A stretch of 64,000 bases of DNA from Pectobacterium betavasculorum (GTDB lineage Bacteria > Pseudomonadota > Gammaproteobacteria > Enterobacterales > Enterobacteriaceae): contig NZ_JQHM01000001.1 in assembly GCF_000749845.1 (NCBI RefSeq), positions 310,001 through 374,000 of the forward strand, written 5' to 3'. Below, in pieces: positions 29,113-37,894 of this stretch. Below the pieces are notes generated by a model. That model ran no database searches. It was not told the DNA's origin and worked only from the letters and a program-made list of their open reading frames with translations. Position numbers and translations under genes: made by a program. Position 1 is the stretch's first letter, and every line of letters starts with the position of its first letter.

Positions 29113-29152
29113 AAAACCGCAGTTCGTTGAATCGTTCTGCGGTTTTTTCTTT
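29113..29152 (+). terminator. Rho-independent terminator after galF
   Basis: AAAACCGCAG (29113-29122) pairs perfectly with CTGCGGTTTT (29137-29146), 14-base loop, followed by more T residues. It separates galF from gnd. Confidence 0.85.
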
Positions 29153-29321
29153 TCCCCGCCATACGTTCCGATTGGGTGAGCTTTCTCTATTAAACCAATC
29201 ACTACCCACTCACGCAAAGCTGAGTTACCATGTTGACCTGTTTTTAAATTGCTTGCGAGGTCACAACGCGAGGCGTTGTCGCTGTTGCAGGCAGGTTATC
29301 CTTCAGACAGGAGTTGCTTTA

Positions 29322-30728
29322 ATGTCCAAACAGCAAATTGGCGTTGTTGGTATGGCGGTGATGGGGCGCAATCTGGCGCTGAACATTGAGAGCCGTGGCT
29401 ATAGCGTTTCCATCTTTAACCGTTCTTCCGATAAAACCGATGAAGTTATCGCGGAAAACCCAGGTAAAAAACTGGTGCCTTCTTACACCGTTGAAGAGTT
29501 TGTCGAATCCCTGGAAAAACCCCGCCGTATTCTGCTGATGGTGAAGGCTGGTGAAGCAACCGATAAAACGATTGAATCGCTGAAACCTTATCTGGAGAAG
29601 GGTGATATTCTGATCGATGGCGGTAACACTTTCTACAAAGATACGATTCGCCGCAATCGCGAATTGTCCGCTGAAGGGTTTAACTTCATCGGTACAGGTG
29701 TATCCGGTGGGGAAGAAGGCGCGTTGAAAGGGCCTTCCATTATGCCGGGCGGCCAGAAAGAAGCTTATGAATTGGTTGCTCCGATTCTGGAACAGATTGC
29801 TGCGCGTGCTGATGGTGAAGCTTGTGTGACCTACATTGGCGCGGATGGTGCGGGCCACTATGTCAAGATGGTGCATAACGGCATTGAATATGGTGATATG
29901 CAGCTCATTGCTGAAGCCTATGCATTGCTCAAGCAGGCACTGAACCTGGGCAACGATGAGCTTGCAGCGACGTTCTCCGAGTGGAACAAAGGCGAATTAA
30001 GCAGCTACCTGATTGAAATTACGGCTGATATCTTCAAGAAAAAAGATGAAGACGGTAAATATCTGGTTGATGTGATTCTGGATGAAGCGGCTAACAAAGG
30101 TACCGGTAAATGGACTAGCCAAAGTTCTCTGGATCTGGGTGAACCGCTGTCACTGATCACGGAATCCGTTTTTGCACGTTACCTCTCTTCACTGAAAGAT
30201 CAGCGTGTAGCGGCGTCTAAAGTACTGACTGGCCCGACCGCTCAGTCATTCGATGGTGATAAAGTCGAATTCGTTGAAAAAGTACGCCGTGCGCTGTATC
30301 TGGGCAAAATCGTTTCTTACGCTCAGGGCTTCTCACAGTTGAAAGCGGCATCAGATGAAAATAACTGGGATCTGAATTACGGTGAAATCGCCAAGATTTT
30401 CCGCGCAGGCTGCATTATTCGTGCACAGTTCCTGCAAAAAATTACCGATGCGTATGAGCAGAAAGCGGATATCGCTAACCTGCTGTTAGCTCCTTATTTC
30501 AAGAAAGTGGCTGACGAATATCAGCAAGCGCTGCGAGACGTGGTATCCTACGCTGTACAGCAAGGTATTCCGACACCAACATTTTCCGCGGCAATCGCTT
30601 ATTACGATAGCTACCGCTCAGCCGTGTTGCCTGCTAACCTAATTCAGGCTCAGCGTGACTATTTCGGTGCACATACCTATAAGCGTACGGATAAAGAAGG
30701 CGTATTCCATACCGAGTGGCTGGAATAA
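29322..30728 (+). CDS. gnd: 6-phosphogluconate dehydrogenase, decarboxylating
   Basis: Third enzyme of the oxidative pentose phosphate pathway: 6-phosphogluconate to ribulose-5-P, CO2 and NADPH. The 468-residue product from 29322 matches E. coli Gnd. It has the NADP site [13 protein letters not shown] at 9-21, [28 protein letters not shown] with the catalytic Lys and Glu, and [19 protein letters not shown] at the end. The upstream open frame (from 29127) is not used: CAGGAG at 29308-29313 serves the ATG at 29322. gnd flanks surface-polysaccharide loci in many enterobacteria. Confidence 0.97.
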   Translation: MSKQQIGVVGMAVMGRNLALNIESRGYSVSIFNRSSDKTDEVIAENPGKKLVPSYTVEEFVESLEKPRRILLMVKAGEATDKTIESLKPYLEKGDILIDGGNTFYKDTIRRNRELSAEGFNFIGTGVSGGEEGALKGPSIMPGGQKEAYELVAPILEQIAARADGEACVTYIGADGAGHYVKMVHNGIEYGDMQLIAEAYALLKQALNLGNDELAATFSEWNKGELSSYLIEITADIFKKKDEDGKYLVDVILDEAANKGTGKWTSQSSLDLGEPLSLITESVFARYLSSLKDQRVAASKVLTGPTAQSFDGDKVEFVEKVRRALYLGKIVSYAQGFSQLKAASDENNWDLNYGEIAKIFRAGCIIRAQFLQKITDAYEQKADIANLLLAPYFKKVADEYQQALRDVVSYAVQQGIPTPTFSAAIAYYDSYRSAVLPANLIQAQRDYFGAHTYKRTDKEGVFHTEWLE

Positions 30729-30762
30729 TCGTTTCTTATGCTTAGGTAATGCTGTTTTTAAT

Positions 30763-30797
30763 AAAACGCCAGAGTAGGAAATATCTGGCGTTTTTTT
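30763..30797 (+). terminator. Rho-independent terminator after gnd
   Basis: ACGCCAGA (30766-30773) pairs with TCTGGCGT (30784-30791) with A/T flanks that extend the stem, followed by seven T residues. Confidence 0.92.
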
Positions 30798-31160
30798 GTA
30801 TTGACTAACCAGTGTATTGATATCGTCAGGATATTTATGGTTTTTTTTCTGAAGCATTGTAAGTTTCATTAAAGAAATCTGATTTGCTACCGAGATCATT
30901 GCTGTTTATTACATCGGGATCTTGCTATTTTTACTAATGTTGCAAAAATTGAGTTGTAGTTTTGCTTTCTGGTGTTGCTTAACAGAGGTGGTTTGATCGC
31001 CATTGAACTGTAACTCATTACTGGGAGGATCCCGGTAACGGTCCGTAACGACGCAAAATTAAATCGATTTGGCGTTGTTGCTGACTGGAATGAAGGACGG
31101 GGTATGGTCTTTTCGACGGTACTCCACCCTGAAGTACTTCATGTTTAAAAGGAAATCGTA
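30798..31160 (+). promoter_or_regulatory. long leader region of the gfcABCD operon
   Basis: About 360 bases between the gnd terminator and gfcA. I see no supported gene. It holds a G/C-rich part (31020-31130) with short inverted repeats such as GAAGTACTTC (31131-31140). I found no JUMPstart or ops core. AAAGGAAA at 31149-31156 is the gfcA ribosome-binding site. The promoter could not be placed with confidence. Confidence 0.5.
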
Positions 31161-31418
31161 ATGAAGAAAACGTTAATCGCACTGGCCGCTGTACTGGCTA
31201 TGTCGTCAAACGCGTTTGCTGTTGATGGCGTCTCTAGCACCAACTCAAATGCAGGGGCTGCTGGCGCTTCAGCAACGACCTTCGCATCTGGCTCAACGGG
31301 GTTGGTTGCTGTTGGTGTTGCTGCCGCTGTAGCTGTCGGTGTTGCTGTTGCTGTTGCTGAAAATGATGACGGCGGTAGCACTGGTACCTCTACTACGACG
31401 GTAACTGGTACACGTTAA
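31161..31418 (+). CDS. gfcA: GfcA/YjbE small secreted threonine-rich protein
   Basis: 85-residue protein with a clear signal peptide (MKKTLIALAAVLAMSSNAFA, cleavage likely after residue 20), a glycine/alanine/valine-rich centre and a tail of threonines and serines (GTSTTTVTGTR). This is the make-up of YjbE/GfcA, the first gene of yjbEFGH/gfcABCD operons linked to exopolysaccharide and group 4 capsule secretion. Its molecular role is not known. An attenuator-like hairpin follows directly. Confidence 0.85.
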   Translation: MKKTLIALAAVLAMSSNAFAVDGVSSTNSNAGAAGASATTFASGSTGLVAVGVAAAVAVGVAVAVAENDDGGSTGTSTTTVTGTR

Positions 31419-31434
31419 TTTCGTGTTTTATTCT

Positions 31435-31460
31435 AAGGCCACTTCGGTGGCCTTTCTTTT
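31435..31460 (+). terminator. attenuator between gfcA and gfcB
   Basis: AAGGCCAC (31435-31442), loop TTCG, GTGGCCTT (31447-31454), then TCTTTTT. This is a strong intrinsic terminator by shape, placed inside the operon, so gfcA is probably made in excess over gfcBCD. Confidence 0.85.
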
Positions 31461-31494
31461 TCCAGGCTGCGTTGTTCAACGAGAACTGCATTTC

Positions 31495-32172
31495 ATGACA
31501 AAAATAAAACGAATGGCAAAGGTACGTTCGCTGATTGCCATACCTCTTTTATCGATTGTGTTGACTGGCTGTTCCCAAAATGTGGAGCAGGTGGGGAAAA
31601 CATTTAAACTGGCGTTTTTTGGTCAGGATGATACCCATGTGACGGCGAAACAGGTTGCCAATACACCTTATGCGTCGGCTTATCTGAAGGTGGGGAAAGC
31701 GCCGCAGGCGTTTGTTGTGCTCGCTTTTGCCGAACAGAATCAGTTGAAATGGATCGGGGCCGATAAAAATATGGTCGCGACCCAACATGGCCGTTTAGTG
31801 AAAACACAGGGCTTCGGCGAAGACATTACCTATGTGGATAATCTGCAACAGGATCCCCTGACATTAGGTCTTTTGAAGACATCGACGCCAATGACATGGC
31901 AAAGCCGAGTTGAGTGGGCTCAGGTCTTCCGTGGTGGTTACGATACGCACTCCGCTTTTCAGGCCCGTGGTAAAGAAATGATAAAAATTCTGGATACCTC
32001 ACGTGAGCTGCTGCGCTTTGATGAGCAGGTTACCGTCCCCGCCTTAAATGAATCTTACACGAATAGCTACTGGCTCGATCCGACTAACGGAAGTGTGATT
32101 CAAAGCCAGCAGCATATGGGGCCGGGTATGGCATTGGTCACATTCACCGTATTAAAACCCTACGTACAATAA
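31495..32172 (+). CDS. gfcB: GfcB/YjbF family lipoprotein
   Basis: 225-residue lipoprotein of the YjbF/GfcB family. The N-terminus MTKIKRMAKVRSLIAIPLLS leads to the lipobox VLTGC. The mature part has RTLVKTQGFGEDITY-like family text (GRLVKTQGFGEDITYVDNL) and DPTNGSVIQSQQHMGPGMA near the end. An upstream in-frame ATG at 31423 lies inside the attenuator and is rejected; an ATG at 31513 is an alternative, giving 219 residues. Its role in exopolysaccharide secretion is known only genetically in other enterobacteria. Confidence 0.82.
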   Translation: MTKIKRMAKVRSLIAIPLLSIVLTGCSQNVEQVGKTFKLAFFGQDDTHVTAKQVANTPYASAYLKVGKAPQAFVVLAFAEQNQLKWIGADKNMVATQHGRLVKTQGFGEDITYVDNLQQDPLTLGLLKTSTPMTWQSRVEWAQVFRGGYDTHSAFQARGKEMIKILDTSRELLRFDEQVTVPALNESYTNSYWLDPTNGSVIQSQQHMGPGMALVTFTVLKPYVQ

Positions 32173-32181
32173 GGGGCTGAA

Positions 32182-32964
32182 ATGTTGGCACTTAACCGTA
32201 TCGCTACCTTGTTGTTGCTGGTTTCCGGCGTCGCAACGTCCGCACAGCTCACTGTGAAATCGCCTCAAGAAACGCTCGCAGTCGTTAAATTGGACGACGG
32301 TACGCGTCTTGAAAAATTTTATGAACAGGTTCCCTGGCCACAGAATATCAACTGGCAAACGGCGTTTATTTCTGATTTTGCAACAACGCAGAAGGTACAA
32401 GTACAGGGTGATGTCTTGGAGCGAAAGTTGGCGGAACTGGAAACTCTTTGGCGTAATTCAGGTGATGGCGATCTGGCGATCTCCGCCTGGCTGCTGAGAA
32501 AAGCGATTAACCCGATTAATGTTGCTGGTCGTATCCGTACCGATTTGGATCCTGACCGCATTCGTGTGCATAGTGAAAATAATCGCCCTCTGGTGGGGGA
32601 ATATGCACTGTATGTGGCTCCCCATGATGACAGACTCTCTATGATTGGTTTGGTTAATACCGCTGCCGACGTGGGTGAACTGGAGACGTCGGGAAAACTG
32701 GCACTGCGTGCCGGATGGTCGATCGAGAATTATCTTGCCGGGCGGAGACTTTTAGCGGGAGCAGATAACAGTTACGGCTATCTGATTGGGGGGAATGGCC
32801 AGTGGCGCAAAGTACCGCTAGCGCTATGGAACCGTCAGCATATTGAGCCTGCGGCGGGTGAAACGATCTTCATCGGCTTCAATCCTTCTGTTTTACCTCA
32901 GGATATGTCATCACTTAACGATCAGCTTGCTGACTACCTGTCTAACCGGATCCCACTCGAATGA
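32182..32964 (+). CDS. gfcC: GfcC/YjbG family periplasmic protein
   Basis: 260-residue protein with a signal peptide (about residues 1-21, LNRIATLLLLVSGVATSA) and the capsule-biosynthesis GfcC domain. E. coli GfcC has a Wza-like D2/D3 beta-grasp fold, so it may pair with an export channel. AAGGGGCTGAA precedes the ATG. It overlaps gfcD by four bases (ATGA), indicating coupling. Confidence 0.85.
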   Translation: MLALNRIATLLLLVSGVATSAQLTVKSPQETLAVVKLDDGTRLEKFYEQVPWPQNINWQTAFISDFATTQKVQVQGDVLERKLAELETLWRNSGDGDLAISAWLLRKAINPINVAGRIRTDLDPDRIRVHSENNRPLVGEYALYVAPHDDRLSMIGLVNTAADVGELETSGKLALRAGWSIENYLAGRRLLAGADNSYGYLIGGNGQWRKVPLALWNRQHIEPAAGETIFIGFNPSVLPQDMSSLNDQLADYLSNRIPLE

Positions 32965-35096
32965 CCAAGAGCAGAAATGTTAAACTAGGCTGTCTGTCGT
33001 TGGCGATTGGCAGCATCTTGAGTGCACAGGCGATGGCGGCTGAAACAGAAAGTGGCCGCACCGAAACGAACCCGAACCTGCGTTTTCAGCCTGCGGGAGT
33101 ATCACAGGCTGATTTCGGTGGTACGGGCCTATTGCAGATGCCGACTGCACGTATGGCGGAAACGGGTGAGTTTAGCCTTAACTATCGTGATAACGAAGAG
33201 TACCGGCGCTACTCCGTGTCCCTTCAGGTCTTTGACTGGCTAGAAACGACGGTGCGTTATACCGATATCCGTACTCGTCCTTACAGTAACAACGCTGATT
33301 TTAGTGGTAATCAATCCTATAAGGACAAAGCATTCGATCTTAAGGCTCGCCTGTGGCAAGAGAGCTATTGGATGCCGGATGTATCGCTGGGATTGCGTGA
33401 TATTGCGGGTACAGGGCTGTTTGATAGCGAATATTTGGTAGCAAGCAAGCGTATGGGGCCGTTTGATTTCACGCTGGGTATGGGGTGGGGCAATATGGCT
33501 GAGAGCGGCAATATCAAAAACCCAGCCTGTTCACTGAAAGACAGCTTCTGTAATCGTACCAACAATACAGACACTGGCCAGTTTGAGGTGGGGAACTTTT
33601 TCCATGGCCCGGCAGCACTGTTTGGTGGGATCGAGTATCAAACGCCGTGGGATCCGTTGCGCTTAAAGCTAGAGTATGACGGCAACGATTACAGTGCAGA
33701 ACGAACTTCACCTGATGGCCGACCACAGCAGCTTAAGCATGATTCGCCTTTCAACATCGGCGCGGTTTATCGGGTTGGCGATATACTGGATACCACGCTG
33801 TCATGGCAGCGCGGAAATACCCTGATGTGGGGCTTTACCCTACGCACTAATTTCAACGACCTGAAGCCGAACTATTTAGACGATGCGCCCCCGGTCTATG
33901 CGCCGGTGCACGATGGTAAAGGGACAAACTGGCAGCTAGTCTCGAAAGAGCTGAATGACAAGGCTGGCTTTAAGGACGCCGATATCTATGCGGACCAAAA
34001 GCAGGTCACCATTGTTGCCGATCAGACAAAATATCGTGATAGTGAGCAGGCGACACAACGTGCGGCTACGGTATTGGCGAACCACGTGCCGGGCAGTATT
34101 GATGAATATCATATTGTTCAGCGTAATCAGCGTTTACCTATTGCCAGTACGGAAGTCGATGCCAAAGCTTTCCATCAGGTTCAACTGGCTGCCGTTCCGC
34201 TTGGTCAACCGGAACCTGAAACACATCGCAAAGAGCCGGTATCCGACGTGCGTGGTCAGCAAGTGTTGCTCGCTGAACCCGATCGTCTGACGTATTCATT
34301 AGATCCGACGTTAGTGCAGTCTTTCGGCGGCCCTGAATCCTTCTATATGTACCAGGTCGCTCTGAAAGGCAATGTGGATTACCGTCTAAGCGATCACTGG
34401 AGCGTGGGGGGAACCGCGACGCTGAATCTGGTGAATAACTATGACAAGTTCAACTATAAAACGCCACCAGCGGACGGCGCGGCGCTGCCGCGTGTCAGAA
34501 CCTGGGTGCGTGAATATGCCACTTCTTCAGATTTATTATTGACCAACTTGCAACTGACCCGCAGGGATAATCCCGCGCAGGACTGGTATACACAGGTCTA
34601 CGGCGGCTATCTGGAATTGATGTATGCCGGTGTCGGTTCTGAAGTGCTGTATCGTCCGTTCGGTAAAAGCTGGGCGCTGGGGATGGATGTGAACTATGTC
34701 AAACAGCGTGACTGGAACGACATCATGAGGATGGCCGATTACGATGTGGTGACAGGTCATCTTACTGCATACTGGGAGATGCCGTTTATAGAAGGTGCTG
34801 TCGCGAAAGTGAGCGTGGGGCGCTATCTGGCTGGTGATAAAGGGGTGACCCTCGATCTCTCTCGCCGCTTTGACAGCGGGATTGTTGCAGGGGCCTTTGC
34901 GACCAAAACCGATGTTAGCTCCGCTGAATATGGTGAAGGAAGCTTTACCAAAGGCTTCTATGTCTCGATACCGTTTGATCTGCTGTTCACTGAACCGACG
35001 GTGAAACGTGGATCTGTCGGTTGGGTACCGCTAACGCGTGACGGTGGTCAAATGCTTCAGCGCCGTAGTTCGCTGTATGGCCTCACCGATCACTAA
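32961..35096 (+). CDS. gfcD: GfcD/YjbH family outer-membrane beta-barrel
   Basis: 711-residue YjbH-domain protein, predicted to form an outer-membrane barrel for exopolysaccharide. A signal peptide (about 1-26, ending AQAMAAE) precedes GTGLLQMPTARMAETGEFSLNYRD, the family's best conserved stretch. Alternating aromatic strands run through the protein, and it ends HRRSSLYGLTDH-like (QRRSSLYGLTDH). It is last in the gfc operon; the first codons overlap gfcC. Confidence 0.88.
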   Translation: MTKSRNVKLGCLSLAIGSILSAQAMAAETESGRTETNPNLRFQPAGVSQADFGGTGLLQMPTARMAETGEFSLNYRDNEEYRRYSVSLQVFDWLETTVRYTDIRTRPYSNNADFSGNQSYKDKAFDLKARLWQESYWMPDVSLGLRDIAGTGLFDSEYLVASKRMGPFDFTLGMGWGNMAESGNIKNPACSLKDSFCNRTNNTDTGQFEVGNFFHGPAALFGGIEYQTPWDPLRLKLEYDGNDYSAERTSPDGRPQQLKHDSPFNIGAVYRVGDILDTTLSWQRGNTLMWGFTLRTNFNDLKPNYLDDAPPVYAPVHDGKGTNWQLVSKELNDKAGFKDADIYADQKQVTIVADQTKYRDSEQATQRAATVLANHVPGSIDEYHIVQRNQRLPIASTEVDAKAFHQVQLAAVPLGQPEPETHRKEPVSDVRGQQVLLAEPDRLTYSLDPTLVQSFGGPESFYMYQVALKGNVDYRLSDHWSVGGTATLNLVNNYDKFNYKTPPADGAALPRVRTWVREYATSSDLLLTNLQLTRRDNPAQDWYTQVYGGYLELMYAGVGSEVLYRPFGKSWALGMDVNYVKQRDWNDIMRMADYDVVTGHLTAYWEMPFIEGAVAKVSVGRYLAGDKGVTLDLSRRFDSGIVAGAFATKTDVSSAEYGEGSFTKGFYVSIPFDLLFTEPTVKRGSVGWVPLTRDGGQMLQRRSSLYGLTDH

Positions 35097-35123
35097 TCGA
35101 TTCTCGGTCGTTTAGGGTTTATC

Positions 35124-35161
35124 AAGCCCACCATGGTCTAAGTACCATGGTGGGCTTTTTT
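35124..35161 (+). terminator. Rho-independent terminator after gfcD
   Basis: AAGCCCACCATGGT (35124-35137) pairs perfectly over 14 bp with ACCATGGTGGGCTT (35144-35157), 6-base loop, then a T run. Confidence 0.95.
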
Positions 35162-35474
35162 GTGCGCCTTTGCTTTGCTAAACAAGTTCATTTAATAACC
35201 GATTTGAACTATTTCATTTGGTTATTATTTGTATCTTGATCATGTTGTTTCCAGGTAAGAGAATGATGAGCTGTTATTCCTAAGTTATTGGTAATTTAAC
35301 TCGTTAATCGCGGTTATCGTGACAGATCGGAAGATTCTCAAGAAGAAGTGTGTCCTGTGAGTAATGATTGAAATAGTTTCGTCATGGAAGGTTCATGCAG
35401 CGAAATCTATTATCTCCAGCCTCAATGGCGAAATAAGAACATAGCCATTAATGCTGACAGGAGAGTGCAACTCG
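35162..35474 (+). promoter_or_regulatory. gap upstream of the chorismate mutase gene
   Basis: About 310 bases, AT-rich at 35180-35320. I see no gene or clear operator. AGGAG at 35458-35462 is the likely ribosome-binding site for the next gene. Confidence 0.4.
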
Positions 35475-36032
35475 ATGAATTTGCCTATTTCCGCTGTTAT
35501 CTCGTTAGTGATGAGTTCTGTCTGGTGTCTCCCTCTGCATGCGGCCATGCAGGATAATCCTCTTGGTATCTATCAACTGATTCAAGAGAGGATGGTGCTG
35601 ATGAAAGATATTGCGGGTTATAAGGCTCGCCAACACCTGCCGGTTCAGGATTTAAAGCAAGAGGACCGTATTTTGAGTAAGGCGCGGGAGCAATCTGCTG
35701 CCGTTGGTTTATCCCCTCAGAGTACACAGCTGTTTTTTACTTCATTAATGAATGCGAGCAAAGCCATTCAGTATCGCTACATGGCGGACTGGCTTGCTAC
35801 GCCTGAGAGCGACTGGACACCCCTTTCGTTGAACGACACCATCAGGCCCATGCTACTCACGATTGACGACCAACTTCTGATTAGTATTAAACGTTATCTC
35901 GCGAATGGCGGGCATTTTGCACCTCAGCAAGAGGCTACATTTCTTTCTTCTATTAATGTTGAGCATCTGTCACAGAACGACAAACGCCAGATTTATGCGG
36001 CATTGAGCCACATTGAACCAGACGGCAAATAG
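35475..36032 (+). CDS. periplasmic chorismate mutase, AroQ-gamma type
   Basis: Converts chorismate to prephenate outside the cytoplasm; secreted AroQ-gamma enzymes occur in several plant and animal pathogens and are suspected virulence aids. From the ATG at 35475 the 185-residue protein has a signal peptide (about residues 1-23, ending LPLHAA) and then the all-helical CM domain: LIQERMVLMKDIAGYKARQ and DRILSKAREQSAAVGLSP fit the first active-site helices. The frame opens at 35451, but that start would put a charged stretch before the signal. Mutase assignment rests on pattern recognition, not alignment. Confidence 0.78.
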   Translation: MNLPISAVISLVMSSVWCLPLHAAMQDNPLGIYQLIQERMVLMKDIAGYKARQHLPVQDLKQEDRILSKAREQSAAVGLSPQSTQLFFTSLMNASKAIQYRYMADWLATPESDWTPLSLNDTIRPMLLTIDDQLLISIKRYLANGGHFAPQQEATFLSSINVEHLSQNDKRQIYAALSHIEPDGK

Positions 36033-36051
36033 CTGAGTGGGAGAGAAGACG

Positions 36052-36402
36052 ATGACTTACCAATTATTGAAAGGGAGTGAACGCGGAAATATCGCTGACG
36101 CAGCGTACCGCGAGCGCTGTAATGTTAATGAAAGCGTTAGGGTAATGCTGGTACTGCGTTTTACTATGCCAGAGGATGAGTATTATACCGAACTGCACGA
36201 TAGCATCGATCCGCAATTTGGCGGCATCAACGCTAACAAGCCGCTGTCGCGTGCCAGTTATGCCAGGAAATTTGGCGCGGATGATGCTGATATGGAGCAC
36301 GTTCGCGCATTTTCTCGGCATTATCGGCTATCTATCGAGCGTGAACATCCTGCCAGCCGTACCGTCTTCTTAACGGGTACCGCAGTGCAAATGGAGCAGG
36401 CA
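36052..36402 (+). pseudogene. remnant of a sedolisin (S53) protease propeptide
   Basis: About 117 codons match the pro-kumamolisin activation domain of S53 serine peptidases: VMLVLRFTMPEDEYY, KPLSRASYARKFGADDADMEHVRAF, and RTVFLTGTAVQMEQA, where the family usually goes on with FGV. The match stops at 36402, and the next codons belong to the antisense of the neighbouring monooxygenase remnant. The whole catalytic domain (Ser-Glu-Asp) is missing. GAGAGAAG precedes the ATG, so the fragment may still be translated to a stop at 36456. It is a leftover of a deletion. Confidence 0.78.
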
Positions 36403-36403
36403 T

Positions 36404-36647
36404 GGTGGCTATTTATCATGGGAACCAGACGCTGGAAGTGTTCGGTCTGGCAGTGAATGTCCAGTGCCGCTCTATCCGGCCAGGTTTAGATAAAGGTGAA
36501 ATGCCCTGGATCTTTCTGATTGATAAAAAGCGCATACGAGATGCACAACGGTTCCTGTCGCGTTTTCTCTACTAACTCGCGGTACAGCGGCATGACGATC
36601 TCAATGCTCTCAGGTTTGATAAAATCCTGTGCGATGACTTGAAGCAT
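36404..36647 (-). pseudogene. remnant of an antibiotic-biosynthesis-monooxygenase (YgiN-like) gene
   Basis: Read on the minus strand from the ATG at 36647: MLQVIAQDFIKPESIEIVMP, then RELVEKTRQEP, ISYALF and QKDPGHFTFI, the start of a putative quinol monooxygenase (ABM domain, normally about 95 residues). A TAA stop follows codon 53; the same frame goes on past it with TWPDRAALDIH and EHFQRLVPMINSH, exactly the family continuation, so one base change (probably GAA to TAA) broke the gene. The 3' end is then lost at the junction with the sedolisin remnant near 36403. Confidence 0.8.
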
Positions 36648-36694
36648 AAAATAGCTCTTCCTCTCTGTGAGTCCTGCTGATTAAACGGTTCCGG

Positions 36695-37552
36695 TTAGCC
36701 GCGCTGCTGTTTTTCACTCTGATCTGCGCCGTTTCCCTGTCGGTAGGCCAGCGATACCATCAGCGATTGCACCAAACACAGCGTGGCAGACTGTGAACGG
36801 AATGCATCAACCTGCGCTTCTTTCACCACAAAACAAACGTCGCTGAGCGTTGCCAGCGGACTGATTTGGCTGTCGGTAATCACAATTTGTCGCGCACCCG
36901 CTTTCGCCGCCATCTCGCTGACCATCACGGTTTCCTGTGAATAGGGTGAGAAGCTGATGGAGACCACCACATCGCGTGAGTTAACGCGGCTGAGCTGTTC
37001 GCGAAACATGCCTCCCAGTCCGTTGACCAGAATTGCACTGCTTTCCAGATGGCTGAGCGCATAGGTGAGGTAGGTGGCGACGCTAAATGAGCGCCGCAGC
37101 CCCACGATATAGATCGTGTCCGCCTGAGCCAGAAGATCGACGGCTTTTTGCAGATCCTCTTGCGGGGTACGTGCCGCTAGCTGTTGCATCGCCTGCGCGT
37201 TTGAGCGGGCAAACTCATGCAGAATATCCAACGGCGTTTCTGGCACGGCATCAGCTTCCATCGCCCGAAACAGCCGCGCCCGATCGGTATAGCTGGCCGT
37301 TTCCTCCACCAGATTCATACGGAATAGCTGTTTCATTTCGTTGAAACCGCTGAAATCAAAGGCGTTGGCGAAGCGGATCAGGGTTGAAGGGGGAACATCC
37401 GCGCGTTCGGCGATCACCGCGACAGTATCAAACGCGATGCTGTTGGTATTATCCAGCACATAGTGTGCGACCTGCTGTAACCGCTTGCTGAGTGAATCAT
37501 AACGCTCGCGGATCTGTTCCTGTAACTCTCTCAGGCTGGTTGCCATGGGCAT
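36695..37552 (-). CDS. iolR: RpiR-family regulator, probable inositol repressor IolR
   Basis: 285-residue RpiR-type regulator: an N-terminal HTH (about residues 15-80, with SKRLQQVAHYVLDN and ADVPPSTLIRFANAFDFSGF) and a C-terminal SIS sugar-phosphate domain (about 125-270, QADTIYIVGLRRSFSVATYL, VVSISFSPYSQETV). In Salmonella and rhizobia, the iol repressor is of this family and responds to an inositol intermediate. It is transcribed away from iolA, with candidate operators between. Starts at 37552 or 37546 (two codons apart) are both possible; GGGAG lies ten bases before the first. Confidence 0.85.
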   Translation of the reverse strand: MPMATSLRELQEQIRERYDSLSKRLQQVAHYVLDNTNSIAFDTVAVIAERADVPPSTLIRFANAFDFSGFNEMKQLFRMNLVEETASYTDRARLFRAMEADAVPETPLDILHEFARSNAQAMQQLAARTPQEDLQKAVDLLAQADTIYIVGLRRSFSVATYLTYALSHLESSAILVNGLGGMFREQLSRVNSRDVVVSISFSPYSQETVMVSEMAAKAGARQIVITDSQISPLATLSDVCFVVKEAQVDAFRSQSATLCLVQSLMVSLAYRQGNGADQSEKQQRG

Positions 37553-37642
37553 ATCGGGTCATCTCCCAAAGACGTGTAAGACTCACATATCACAATTCTG
37601 CCCGGTTCCCGTCACGCCTGTGATGGGTGTCTGAAACGGAAC

Positions 37643-37656
37643 GGAAAATTCATTTC
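37643..37656 (+). promoter_or_regulatory. candidate IolR operator 1
   Basis: GGAAAATTCATTTC, about 90 bases upstream of iolR (on its own promoter side). It shares 13 of 14 bases with operator 2 and fits an inverted GAAAT-type repeat. Confidence 0.55.
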
Positions 37657-37823
37657 TGGATACGGCTGTTTTATCTGTACGACATTTCCGGCGATAAACC
37701 TTTTATCGATAAAGCTATTTTCAGAGTCTGTTCGCCTGTCTTTGTAGACAGCCGACTTCAAGTTTACATAAAAATTCGCAGCGGATCACAATAATCAATA
37801 TTTATTTTATTTTTTCATTAAAT

Positions 37824-37837
37824 GGAATATTCATTTC
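37824..37837 (+). promoter_or_regulatory. candidate IolR operator 2 (iolA)
   Basis: GGAATATTCATTTC, ending one base before the TATACT -10 candidate of iolA, a position that would block RNA polymerase. Confidence 0.6.
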
Positions 37838-37894
37838 ATATACTGTAATCCGGTGTCAGCCGTTTGTCTCCTCAAAACCCACAAAGGTGTAAAC

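Larger units (their letters stand above)
37553..37894 (+). promoter_or_regulatory. divergent iolR-iolA control region
   Basis: About 340 bases. It holds two candidate IolR operators (37643-37656 and 37824-37837), a TATACT -10 candidate for iolA at 37839-37844 and AAGGTG at 37884-37889 as the iolA ribosome-binding site. TCACA at 37786-37790 could be half of a CRP site but the left half does not match well. Confidence 0.6.

Noticed and set aside
29127-29321. 65-codon N-terminal extension of gnd
   Set aside because: It overlaps the galF terminator and has no counterpart in the family; CAGGAG and the conserved start at 29322 decide.
30639-30899. 86-codon minus-strand frame after gnd
   Set aside because: It crosses the gnd terminator and the gnd 3' end; no family or start signal.
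31145-31381. 78-codon minus-strand frame across gfcA
   Set aside because: Its alanine/threonine repeats are the antisense of the low-complexity gfcA; no ribosome-binding site or neighbour supports it.
37771-37792. Possible CRP site upstream of iolA
   Set aside because: Only the right half (TCACA) fits; the left half TTCGC matches two of five bases.
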